From Desulfobacula sp. (GTDB lineage: Bacteria; Desulfobacterota; Desulfobacteria; Desulfobacterales; Desulfobacteraceae): 6,120 bases of DNA. The notes under the pieces were generated by a model. The model was not told the origin of the DNA. It saw nothing but the letters and a program-made list of their open reading frames with translations, and searched no databases. Both the position numbers and the translations under genes were made by a program. Shown here piece after piece: positions 1-5,847 of the stretch. Within the stretch, counting starts at the first letter, position 1; the number at the start of each line of letters is the position of its first letter. The stretch lies in NCBI RefSeq assembly GCF_021107415.1, contig NZ_JAIOSW010000050.1, positions 1-6,120 on the forward strand, given 5' to 3'.

Positions 1-278
1 ACCTGCCAGCTAATTCTTTCAGAACCTGTGGTTGTTTTTACCAGTACCTCTTTAAGAAAAAGCACACCTAATCTGTTTTCAATGGTTTGAGTGATGGTTG
101 TTTTATCATCAATACCTTCAGGATTTGACAGGGTTCCATTTGTGATGGTTGTTCGTAAAAAGTCCCCTGATCCTACAGTAAAGGCACCCGGTTGATCTGA
201 ACCATTAGACTGGTTGTATGTACCATATTGATATGAATAACTTGTCATCCGGCCGTCAGGGTAGGTAATGGATTTTAT
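1..278 (-). pseudogene. In-frame continuation of the RHS/YD-repeat gene beyond the TAA, cut by the window edge
   Basis: Translating past the TAA at 279-281 in the same frame gives 92 codons with no further stop. They begin IKSITYPDGRMTSYSYQYG, a clear YD repeat nearly parallel to SIRYPDGSWIAFTYDTEGK earlier in the gene, followed by PGAFTVGSGDFLRTTITNGT and ENRLGVLFLKEVLVKTTTG, then ERISWQV at the edge. These segments look like the conserved spacing between repeats in long RHS proteins. No good independent start exists: the first ATG (248-246) lies inside the YD motif and has no RBS. I therefore read it as part of the upstream gene, separated by a nonsense codon, a sequencing error or, less likely, recoding. 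Its C-terminal end is outside the window. Confidence 0.7.
219..278 (-). repeat. RHS/YD-type protein repeat, copy 2 (directly after the stop)
   Basis: Encodes IKSITYPDGRMTSYSYQYGT, aligned without gaps to copy 1 over K-S-I-x-Y-P-D-G. In that alignment the TAA at 279-281 falls opposite a Lys codon (AAA or AAG) of copy 1, so one A-to-T change in an AAA codon would explain the interruption. Confidence 0.6.
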
Positions 279-2141
279 TTAGTCTGATCCGGCAACAGTA
301 TCATTTACTGGATTCATGATCCGTTCAGTTATTAAATTATCGGGATCACCAAAAAGGGCTGATAGATTCGTGCAAACCTCGGTAAGTTCAGTTATTTCTC
401 CTGATCCGTCTTCTGAATAAACATGAAAGGATTTAGCCGTTACAATGCCTTTGGTTTTTTCTATAATTGTTCTGGGTTTATATTTGTAATGAAGTGGTTG
501 TGTATCTCCGGTTAACGGGGAATAATCATAGTAAACAGTTTTGGCAGACTCCGGGGGCGTACCAAAAACAGTATCCAGAAAAGCAACAGATTGGGTTAGT
601 TTTTTCCCTTCAGTATCATACGTAAAAGCGATCCAGGAGCCATCCGGATATCGGATGGATTTTTTCTTTTTATAGCTCCCGGTCTGGGCAGGATCGTCAT
701 ACCATTGAGTGGTGGTAACAAGGTTGTCTCCCAGGGGGTCCTGTGCCTCTTTAATGATCTCTTTGCCCCATGGATAATTTTCCCGGGTTGTTTTTATTAC
801 AGAGGATACGAATCCCAGATCATCTTTCATGGTACTGGTCTTTATAGTCTGGTTCCCTGATAGTTCTGTTTTTAACTCTTCCATGGTAAAGCCGGCACCA
901 CGGGACAAATTCCAAGTGTCGGTGATGTCATTAAAGATGTATAGATATTCTTTCTCCAGGCTGCCTCGTTTTTCAACAATTTTTAATTGATTGTAAACAT
1001 CAGGCGCTGCATCCGGGTTTTTGATTATCCAGCTTACAAATGGTTCTGAACCGTTTTCAATGGTGTATACACCTCCGGAAAGACTGCCTTTTGCTTCAGG
1101 CGGATAAAAATCAATACGATATTTATAATCAGCCACCACAACAATATCCACAAATGTTTCAACCGCATCAATCTGCCTGATAATATCATTAATATATATG
1201 GCCTTTGTGTCAGTGCTCAAGGTTGAAAATTTTAAGGATTCCGGTTTTGAAAGAGTTGACGTCATAGTGCCGGACTTGAGAGAAAGCATCCCTGCAGATA
1301 CATCTTTTGATGAGCTGCCAAGCTTCATGGTTAAAGCGATGCTCGACAATTTTGGGTCGCCGTTCCCGGGAACCTTGCAATTCGCACCGGAACAGGAATC
1401 GCAGCCTATTTCTATTATTTGTTCTGAAAAACATTCACTGTCATTTGGATTTTCTGCACGAATCGTCATGGTGCCGTTTCCACTATCGCTGTCAGCATAA
1501 ACAATGGCACCTTTATCATTGACTGTAATGGTTGCTCTTGCTTCTGAGTCTTCATCCGGGCTGATAGTCCAGACAATATCTTCTTCTTCAAATCCTTTAG
1601 ATGTGGCATTGATCTCAACAGTTTCGCCCGGAAGCAGATTGGTTTTTGCTGCGCTTATTGAGACATGACAACAATGCTCTATATCAAAAGGCGGAAAAAT
1701 ATACTGGCAGGTGATAACATCTGTATAAACTTGTCCAACGTCATAATCTCTTACATTGACGCCGTCAATCTCACCATTAAACCAGGAACTAATACCCAGT
1801 ATATGGGTACCATCTTCGTTGCGAAATATTCTATAATTACCAGTGCCCTTTAGGATATTAATTAAAGCTGCAGGTGTAATATAGTCAATTTCTCTACTGG
1901 CCGGCCAAGGGTATTTGTAAAAAGATGTCCCGGAACAAGCGATAGCACCATGTTCTGTGTAGATATAGGGAGTGTTGTCATTGCCTCCCCCTTCAGTACA
2001 GGCAATATACTCAATTCCGATACGATTCGACCCACCTAAATATCTACAGGAACAGTCCGCTATACTTTGGGATATATTAACTGTAAAAACAGATACAAAC
2101 AGAGCAATAAAACAGGTGATAATAAGAGCATTTTTTTTCAT
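279..2141 (-). CDS. Secreted RHS/YD-repeat protein, N-terminal 620 residues, ended by a probably premature stop
   Basis: Residues 1 to about 28 are a Sec signal peptide (MKKN, hydrophobic IITCFIALFVSVFTV, then SIA/D); there is no lipobox, so export by signal peptidase I is inferred. Residues 30-157 form a Cys-containing region (C30, C32, C48, C69, C145, C157, C158) that I do not recognise. About 158-246 looks like an Ig-like beta domain (LLPGETVEINAT, VWTISPDED, TMTIRAENP). A Cys cluster (C247, C250, C255) precedes a module at about 264-305 (LTMKLGSSSKDVSAGMLSLK ... LSKPESLKFS) that resembles the region opening many long RHS-repeat proteins of environmental bacteria. About 430-513 carries RHS/YD sequence (SVIKTTRENYPWG; SIRYPDGSWIAFTYDTEGK). 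The frame stops at TAA 279-281, but the same frame continues with more YD repeat down to base 1, so these 620 residues are probably the head of a much longer surface protein. The function of such proteins (adhesion, contact-dependent toxin, shell formation) depends on the C-terminus, which is not visible. Confidence 0.8.
   Translation of the reverse strand: MKKNALIITCFIALFVSVFTVNISQSIADCSCRYLGGSNRIGIEYIACTEGGGNDNTPYIYTEHGAIACSGTSFYKYPWPASREIDYITPAALINILKGTGNYRIFRNEDGTHILGISSWFNGEIDGVNVRDYDVGQVYTDVITCQYIFPPFDIEHCCHVSISAAKTNLLPGETVEINATSKGFEEEDIVWTISPDEDSEARATITVNDKGAIVYADSDSGNGTMTIRAENPNDSECFSEQIIEIGCDSCSGANCKVPGNGDPKLSSIALTMKLGSSSKDVSAGMLSLKSGTMTSTLSKPESLKFSTLSTDTKAIYINDIIRQIDAVETFVDIVVVADYKYRIDFYPPEAKGSLSGGVYTIENGSEPFVSWIIKNPDAAPDVYNQLKIVEKRGSLEKEYLYIFNDITDTWNLSRGAGFTMEELKTELSGNQTIKTSTMKDDLGFVSSVIKTTRENYPWGKEIIKEAQDPLGDNLVTTTQWYDDPAQTGSYKKKKSIRYPDGSWIAFTYDTEGKKLTQSVAFLDTVFGTPPESAKTVYYDYSPLTGDTQPLHYKYKPRTIIEKTKGIVTAKSFHVYSEDGSGEITELTEVCTNLSALFGDPDNLITERIMNPVNDTVAGSD
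603..665 (-). repeat. RHS/YD-type protein repeat, copy 1
   Basis: Encodes KKSIRYPDGSWIAFTYDTEG and flanking residues (about 493-513 of the RHS protein). The YxDG...xYxYDxxG pattern is the classic YD repeat, which wraps into the beta-spiral shell of RHS/Tc toxin proteins. At DNA level it shares AAATCCAT and a similar TAY-CCN-GAY-GG stretch with the copy at 219-278. Confidence 0.65.
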
Positions 2142-2212
2142 TATGGATTTTTTTTCTTGATTGAATTAATTATTTTTATTTTTTAATTGGAAATTACAAA
2201 CTCTTGCTTTCT

Positions 2213-2241
2213 TTAATAAAAAAAATTGAACCTGAAATCAA
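2213..2241 (-). promoter_or_regulatory. Possible sigma70-type promoter for the RHS-repeat gene
   Basis: In the 125-nt gap between the ACT gene and the RHS gene (2142-2266), the minus strand has TTGATT (2241-2236) and TATTAA (2218-2213) separated by exactly 17 nt, each matching the consensus -35 (TTGACA) and -10 (TATAAT) hexamers at 4 of 6 positions. Transcription would start near 2206, giving a leader of about 65 nt. The region is so AT-rich that chance matches are likely. The gap otherwise holds homopolymeric A/T runs; I see no gene, RNA or strong hairpin in it. The RHS start itself has only a poor Shine-Dalgarno (AAGAAAA, about 12 nt upstream). Confidence 0.3.
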
Positions 2242-2266
2242 GATTTATTTTATTCGAACGCCCAAA

Positions 2267-2821
2267 TTAGATTTTATTGATAGCATCAAAGATGTTTTTA
2301 TGTTGAATCCGAATATCAAGTTCAAGTTCTTTTGCTTTTTGCCTTAATGCGCCAAACAATTTGTTTGTATTAATATCCGGTGTGATAAACACCTGGTAGG
2401 ACATGATATTATCGTTTGGGTCTTTCCCCCCTTTAAAAACCGCCTTCAGATTTTCAATATTGGCGTTAAATTGGGCTATTATTTTTGAAAATCTTGCCAC
2501 AAGTCCTTTTTGATCCGGGCCGATGGTGGTAATTAAAAATGTTTCCCCTTTGATGTTCTCTTCACTGTTTTTATTGTCTTCTACAGGGGTGATATGAATA
2601 GTAAGACCGGAAGTTTTGGTTTTATTTTTCAGCGTTTGGGAAAGGGTCGCAAAATCAATGTTTGACAGGGAATCAACAATAAAAAAACCGGCAAACTGTT
2701 CTTGCAGGATCATCTGGTTTGCGTTTTCGAGATTGCAGCCAAGTTCATATAAAATATTTGAAATCAGAGAAATAATACCGGGTTTGTCCTTTCCAAGGAC
2801 AGTAATGATGAATTTATTCAT
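2267..2821 (-). CDS. Tandem ACT-domain protein, GcvR-like
   Basis: A 184-residue soluble protein made almost entirely of two ACT domains. ACT 1 (about 3-78) opens FIITVLGKDKPGIISLISNI and ACT 2 (about 95-175) opens FLITTIGPDQKGLVARFSKI; both show the beta-strand, 'G-x-D-x-x-G' loop, helix pattern. The ending IQHKNIFDAINKI resembles the C-termini of stand-alone double-ACT proteins related to GcvR, the glycine cleavage system repressor partner in E. coli. ACT domains bind amino acids or similar small molecules and mediate allosteric control; there is no DNA-binding or catalytic domain. A regulatory role is inferred from the family, and the ligand and target cannot be read from sequence. It lies 9 nt after the rpe stop, with an RBS overlapping that stop, so it is probably the last gene of the fmt-rsmB-PASTA-rpe transcript. 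Confidence 0.85.
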   Translation of the reverse strand: MNKFIITVLGKDKPGIISLISNILYELGCNLENANQMILQEQFAGFFIVDSLSNIDFATLSQTLKNKTKTSGLTIHITPVEDNKNSEENIKGETFLITTIGPDQKGLVARFSKIIAQFNANIENLKAVFKGGKDPNDNIMSYQVFITPDINTNKLFGALRQKAKELELDIRIQHKNIFDAINKI

Positions 2822-2827
2822 TGGTAA

Positions 2828-2833
2828 CCTTTA
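2828..2833 (-). promoter_or_regulatory. Ribosome binding site for the ACT gene, overlapping the rpe stop
   Basis: TAAAGG on the minus strand: the TAA is the rpe stop codon and AAAGG is the Shine-Dalgarno, 6 nt before the ATG at 2821. Termination of rpe and initiation of the ACT gene therefore occur at nearly the same spot, which favours coupling. Confidence 0.55.
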
Positions 2834-3481
2834 ATAATTTTGCCGTAAATTTAATATGGCTTCCTTGTAATCTTTTGTGTTGAAAATAGCAGATCCGGCA
2901 ACAAAGGATGTGGCACCTGCCTTGGAAACTGATTTAATAGTATTTTTATTGATACCGCCATCCACCTGGATGATGGCATCAGGATTTTTCTCCTTAAGCA
3001 GTTGAGATAAGGCTTTTATTTTATCAATACTGGATTTAATGAATTTCTGGCCGCCAAATCCCGGATTTACACTCATGATCAGGACAAAGTCCAGCTGATC
3101 TGCCACCCATTTTATGGAAGACAGGGGTGTGGCTGGGTTTAATGCCACACCGGCCTTAATACCGAAACTTTTAATCAGCTGAAGACTTCGGTGAAGATGA
3201 GTACAGGCTTCTTGATGAACTGAAATGTAATCAGCCCCGGCTTTGACAAATTCAGGGATGATCAGGTCTGGTTTTTCAATCATCAAATGAACGTCAAGAA
3301 CAAGATTCGATGCTTTTTTACATGCTTCAACAATGATGGGGCCATAGGTGATGTTAGGGACAAATTGTCCGTCCATGACAGCAATATGTATCCAGTCAGC
3401 TTCTGCTTGTTCAACGGCGTTTAATTCTTCACCAAGTCTGGTGAAATCGGCTGATAGAATTGAAGGGGCGATGATTCCCAT
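2831..3481 (-). CDS. rpe: Ribulose-phosphate 3-epimerase with an Ala at a catalytic Asp position
   Basis: Rpe interconverts ribulose 5-phosphate and xylulose 5-phosphate in the pentose phosphate pathway (cytoplasmic (beta/alpha)8 barrel, divalent metal). The 216 residues match the usual 210-230 and the family motifs are in order: IAPSILSADF at 4-13, HIAVMDGQFVPNITYGP at 32-48, LDVHLMI at 62-68 (H65 metal ligand), NPATPL at 115-120, LIMSVNPGFGGQKFI at 134-148, QVDGGI at 172-177 (D174 catalytic/metal ligand) and FVAGSAIF at 193-200 (phosphate binding). The striking exception is residue 34: the canonical motif is H-x-D-V-M-D-G, in which the first Asp (E. coli D36) is both general acid/base and metal ligand, but here the codon at 3380-3382 is GCT (Ala). 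GAT to GCT is a single change, so this may be a real mutation or a base-call error. The ATG is fixed by the N-terminal PSILSADF motif and a good RBS. The first 61 nt overlap the PASTA gene. Confidence 0.93.
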   Translation of the reverse strand: MGIIAPSILSADFTRLGEELNAVEQAEADWIHIAVMDGQFVPNITYGPIIVEACKKASNLVLDVHLMIEKPDLIIPEFVKAGADYISVHQEACTHLHRSLQLIKSFGIKAGVALNPATPLSSIKWVADQLDFVLIMSVNPGFGGQKFIKSSIDKIKALSQLLKEKNPDAIIQVDGGINKNTIKSVSKAGATSFVAGSAIFNTKDYKEAILNLRQNY

Positions 3482-4476
3482 AATAGTGTGTCTCCTATAT
3501 TGTTGTCCTCTTTCCAGGGATCAATAATAATTGTTCTAACAAGGTTATGGTCAATAAAAATATTAATGTTGGTTTTTTTCCTTAAAGGAACTAAAATTTT
3601 AATATCAACACCCGGTTTCATATATTCATTATAAAGTTCAACTATAGGTCCGAACATGTCAGTTTCAACCCTGACATGACGTTTTAAGAAACCAGGGGCT
3701 AAAGAATGAGTTAAGAGGATAGTGCTGTTTAGTTTATCAGGGGTCATTATTTTGTTTTTTTCTGTGCTGTTGACAACAAGGGTTATGGGCGTGTCACCGG
3801 TCACATAGCTGCCGGCCCCGGGGGAATAAGATAAAATAACCCCGTAATCCTGATTTTGATCCACGTTTGAAACGATCTTGGAAATGGCAAGATGGTGGTT
3901 TCCGATAATTGCAGACGCTTTTTCAAGCTGTAATCCTTTTATGCCAGGCATAACCATTCCCATTGGTTTGGCCCCGCGGCTGACAAGCAGATTGCAAAAA
4001 GATCCTTTTAACGCATTGGAAAAAGGTTTTGGATACTGTGCAATGATACTTTTATTTTTAGTTTTTAAAGAATAAGTGAACGAGATATGCCCCTTTTTGA
4101 ATTCATTTTTTTCAAGAAGGATCAGGGCCTGTTCAAGGGGGATTTGCCTTAAATCCGGTATAATATTTTCTTTGGCCCCTTTTGAAATATAGATAATAAC
4201 ATCCCGGCCCTTTTTTATGGTAGCTCCTGGCTGGGGGTCCTGGGAAATAACGCTGTACCTGGGAATGGTATCATTATACCGGGTACCATAAAGTTTTGCA
4301 TTTAATCCCATATTGGTAAGGGTTTCTAAAACATAGATAATATTTTTACCGGTTAATTCGGGCAGTATGATTTCATCGGCGCTCTGCGTAAAAAGACGGA
4401 CCGAGTAATAGGCGATGCTTCCCGCAAGGATAAATGCCGTTAGAAAAATAAATAAATATTTTAAAATTAACTTCAC
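3421..4476 (-). CDS. Membrane-anchored three-PASTA-domain protein without a kinase domain
   Basis: Visible architecture of the 351 residues: short Lys-containing N-terminus, one hydrophobic segment (about 5-26, LKYLFIFLTAFILAG) as membrane anchor or uncleaved signal, then three PASTA domains at about 36-100, 104-169 and 174-237. Each starts with a short hydrophobic-Pro motif (IILPELTGK, IIPDLRQI, VMPGIKGL) and carries the SQDPQPGATIKKG / AQYPKPFSNALKG / SYSPGAGSYVTGD 'P.pG..v..G' signature. A further domain of about 110 residues (238-351) has VRVETDMFGP and a mixed beta pattern and is not recognised. PASTA domains bind peptidoglycan fragments in Ser/Thr kinases and PBP2x, but no kinase, transpeptidase or other enzyme domain is present, so a periplasmic cell-wall-sensing or binding role is only inferred. 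GTG is the only reasonable start: the preceding codon in the same frame is the rsmB stop TAA, and the next Met (residue 56) would delete the anchor and half of PASTA 1. The 3' end overlaps rpe by 61 nt. Confidence 0.9.
   Translation of the reverse strand: MKLILKYLFIFLTAFILAGSIAYYSVRLFTQSADEIILPELTGKNIIYVLETLTNMGLNAKLYGTRYNDTIPRYSVISQDPQPGATIKKGRDVIIYISKGAKENIIPDLRQIPLEQALILLEKNEFKKGHISFTYSLKTKNKSIIAQYPKPFSNALKGSFCNLLVSRGAKPMGMVMPGIKGLQLEKASAIIGNHHLAISKIVSNVDQNQDYGVILSYSPGAGSYVTGDTPITLVVNSTEKNKIMTPDKLNSTILLTHSLAPGFLKRHVRVETDMFGPIVELYNEYMKPGVDIKILVPLRKKTNINIFIDHNLVRTIIIDPWKEDNNIGDTLLWESSPLQFYQPISPDLVKN
3491..3496 (-). promoter_or_regulatory. Ribosome binding site for rpe, embedded in the PASTA gene
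   Basis: AGGAGA on the minus strand sits 9 nt before the rpe ATG (3481-3479). It is the strongest Shine-Dalgarno in the window and lies in coding sequence of the PASTA gene (codons for I-G-D near residues 327-329). It confirms the rpe start, and so the long gene overlap. Confidence 0.75.
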
Positions 4477-5847
4477 TTAGGATTTAGACTTCCTCTTTAA
4501 TCGGGCTGCAAAAAAACCATCCATATTATTTGCCTCGGGATATGTTTTTAAAAACCCATCCCGGGATATTAATTGAGTCATTAAGCTAGAATAATTATCA
4601 GATTTAAAATCTTTATCAATTGAAAAATCTTTTCTTTTATCTAAAAATCTATGGATGACTTCTTCATTTTCTTCTCTTTCACAGGAACAAACGGCATAGA
4701 CAAGGATTCCACCCGGCTTAACCAGATTTGCTGCGGCATTGAGCATTTTTTTTTGTTTTGCTGCAAGCCGTTCAATATCCTTTTTTGAGCGCTTCCATTT
4801 TGTGTCGGGATTTCGCCGCATTACTCCAAGTCCTGTGCAGGGCGCATCCATCAGGACACGATCAAAATAAAAGTCAAAATCCTTAATAGATGTTTTTAAC
4901 AGATTTATCGGTTTTGTCTGAATAATATCAATGCCCAGTCTTTTTGATTCCAATTGAAGGGATTCAAGTTTTTTGGTTTCAACATCCGCTGCGATAATGA
5001 TCCCTTTGTTTTTCATGAGCTGGGCAATATGACCTGTTTTGCCTCCAAGACCTGCACAGGCATCCAGAATTTTTTCACCAGGTTCGGGTGCCAGCAATTG
5101 GGTGATAATCTGTGCTGCTTCATCCTGGATTTGAAATAATCCAAGTTTAAATGTTTCAAACTCATGGATAGGGAGAGTGGGGTTGCTAAAACTGATTCCC
5201 TGATTTGCATAATCTGTCTGCTGAATATTTTTTGCAACTAAAGAAAGTCTCTTGGAAAGAGATTTTCTGTCAACTTTTAATGTATTGGTTCGAAGGGTGA
5301 TCTGAGGAATAGTGTTTATCTGCTGGCAAAGAGAGCGGGCAGGTTCAAATCCATAGGTCTGTATCCATTTCTTTGACAGCCATAAGGGCATGGAAAATTT
5401 AACAGAAATAAATTTTGGCGCATTATCCTTTGCATCCGGCAAAGAAACCTTTGAGAAGTTTTCTGCTGCGGTTCTTAACACGGCATTAATATATCCGGCA
5501 GTTTTTTTGTCTGAAAGTTTTTTTGCAATATTGATGGTTGTATTAATAGCAGCAAAGACGGGAATTCTGTCCATATACATGATTTGAAACAGGGCGATTC
5601 GAAGCAGGTATAACGGCTTTATATCAATTTTTTCAAACGGAGTGTTGGAAAATGCCCGTATGATCCAATCAATGGATTCTCTTTGGCGAAGAACACCAAA
5701 TACCAATGCATTGCAAAGGCTTCTGTCATTTTTAGAAAGAAATGATATTTCTTCTGAATAGCTTTCCAGGCTTTTATCAAGGGGGTGAGATGTTTTGTGC
5801 CAGAAAAGCAAAATATTCAAGGCTATGTGTCGGGGGTCTTTAATCAT
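4477..5847 (-). CDS. rsmB: 16S rRNA (cytosine-967-C5)-methyltransferase RsmB (Sun/Fmu)
   Basis: RsmB is a SAM-dependent enzyme that methylates C967 of 16S rRNA during small-subunit maturation. The 456 residues (E. coli protein about 429) show the family layout. Residues 1 to about 135 form the NusB-like RNA-binding domain (DPRHIALNILL at the start; YLLRIALFQIMYMDRIP; AINTTINIAKK; GYINAVLR). From about 150 comes the Rossmann methyltransferase: FQIQDEAAQ at 238-246, SAM-binding motif I LDACAGLGGKT at 261-271, acidic AADVE near 286-290, motif IV DAPCTGLGVMRRNPD at 334-348 and motif VI VYAVCSCEREENEEV at 383-397, ending with the DGFFAARL strand. C387 in the motif VI CS should be the nucleophile and C337 in DAPC the release cysteine. 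Motif I reads CAGLGGKT rather than the more usual CAAPGGKT. The ATG overlaps the fmt stop and has no clear Shine-Dalgarno, so initiation is probably coupled to fmt. The TAA stop directly abuts the next gene. Confidence 0.95.
   Translation of the reverse strand: MIKDPRHIALNILLFWHKTSHPLDKSLESYSEEISFLSKNDRSLCNALVFGVLRQRESIDWIIRAFSNTPFEKIDIKPLYLLRIALFQIMYMDRIPVFAAINTTINIAKKLSDKKTAGYINAVLRTAAENFSKVSLPDAKDNAPKFISVKFSMPLWLSKKWIQTYGFEPARSLCQQINTIPQITLRTNTLKVDRKSLSKRLSLVAKNIQQTDYANQGISFSNPTLPIHEFETFKLGLFQIQDEAAQIITQLLAPEPGEKILDACAGLGGKTGHIAQLMKNKGIIIAADVETKKLESLQLESKRLGIDIIQTKPINLLKTSIKDFDFYFDRVLMDAPCTGLGVMRRNPDTKWKRSKKDIERLAAKQKKMLNAAANLVKPGGILVYAVCSCEREENEEVIHRFLDKRKDFSIDKDFKSDNYSSLMTQLISRDGFLKTYPEANNMDGFFAARLKRKSKS
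4489..4496 (-). promoter_or_regulatory. Ribosome binding site for the PASTA gene, inside rsmB
   Basis: The minus strand reads AGAGGAAG here, 12-14 nt before the GTG at 4476 and inside the last codons of rsmB. The spacing is a little long, but it is the only purine-rich Shine-Dalgarno-like element near this non-ATG start. Because the rsmB stop touches the GTG, ribosomes ending rsmB may also reinitiate directly. Confidence 0.5.

Noticed and set aside
1..248. The sequence after the TAA as a separate small gene starting at ATG 248-246.
   Set aside because: The ATG falls in the middle of a YD repeat, has no Shine-Dalgarno, and the preceding codons back to the stop already encode repeat sequence, so it is a continuation of the RHS gene.
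1198..1500. Plus-strand open frame of 100 codons opposite the RHS gene.
   Set aside because: It is antisense to a well-supported coding region, has no homology-like features or good RBS, and its length is expected for a shadow frame.
1755..1769. Perfect inverted repeat ATTGACG-C-CGTCAAT.
   Set aside because: It lies inside the RHS coding sequence (E-I-D-G-V-N region), is not near any start, and no second copy was seen. A 7-bp arm of this kind is expected by chance in a window this size.
1793..1809. Inverted repeat TACCCA-5 nt-TGGGTA.
   Set aside because: Internal to the RHS gene, short, with no T-tract or other copy; most likely coincidence.
2164..2188. AATTAA ... TTAATT inverted repeat in the intergenic gap.
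   Set aside because: All A/T arms in an all A/T stretch, with no stability and no recognisable operator pattern.
2212..2245. Possible Rho-independent terminator after the ACT gene: short TTGA/TCAA stem followed by eight T on the minus strand.
   Set aside because: The stem is only 4 A/T-rich pairs with an 8-nt loop, too weak to act as an intrinsic terminator. The T run is better explained by general AT-richness or the promoter spacer.
5390..5587. Plus-strand open frame opposite rsmB.
   Set aside because: It is a shadow of the strongly conserved rsmB gene on the other strand; no start signal or recognisable protein.
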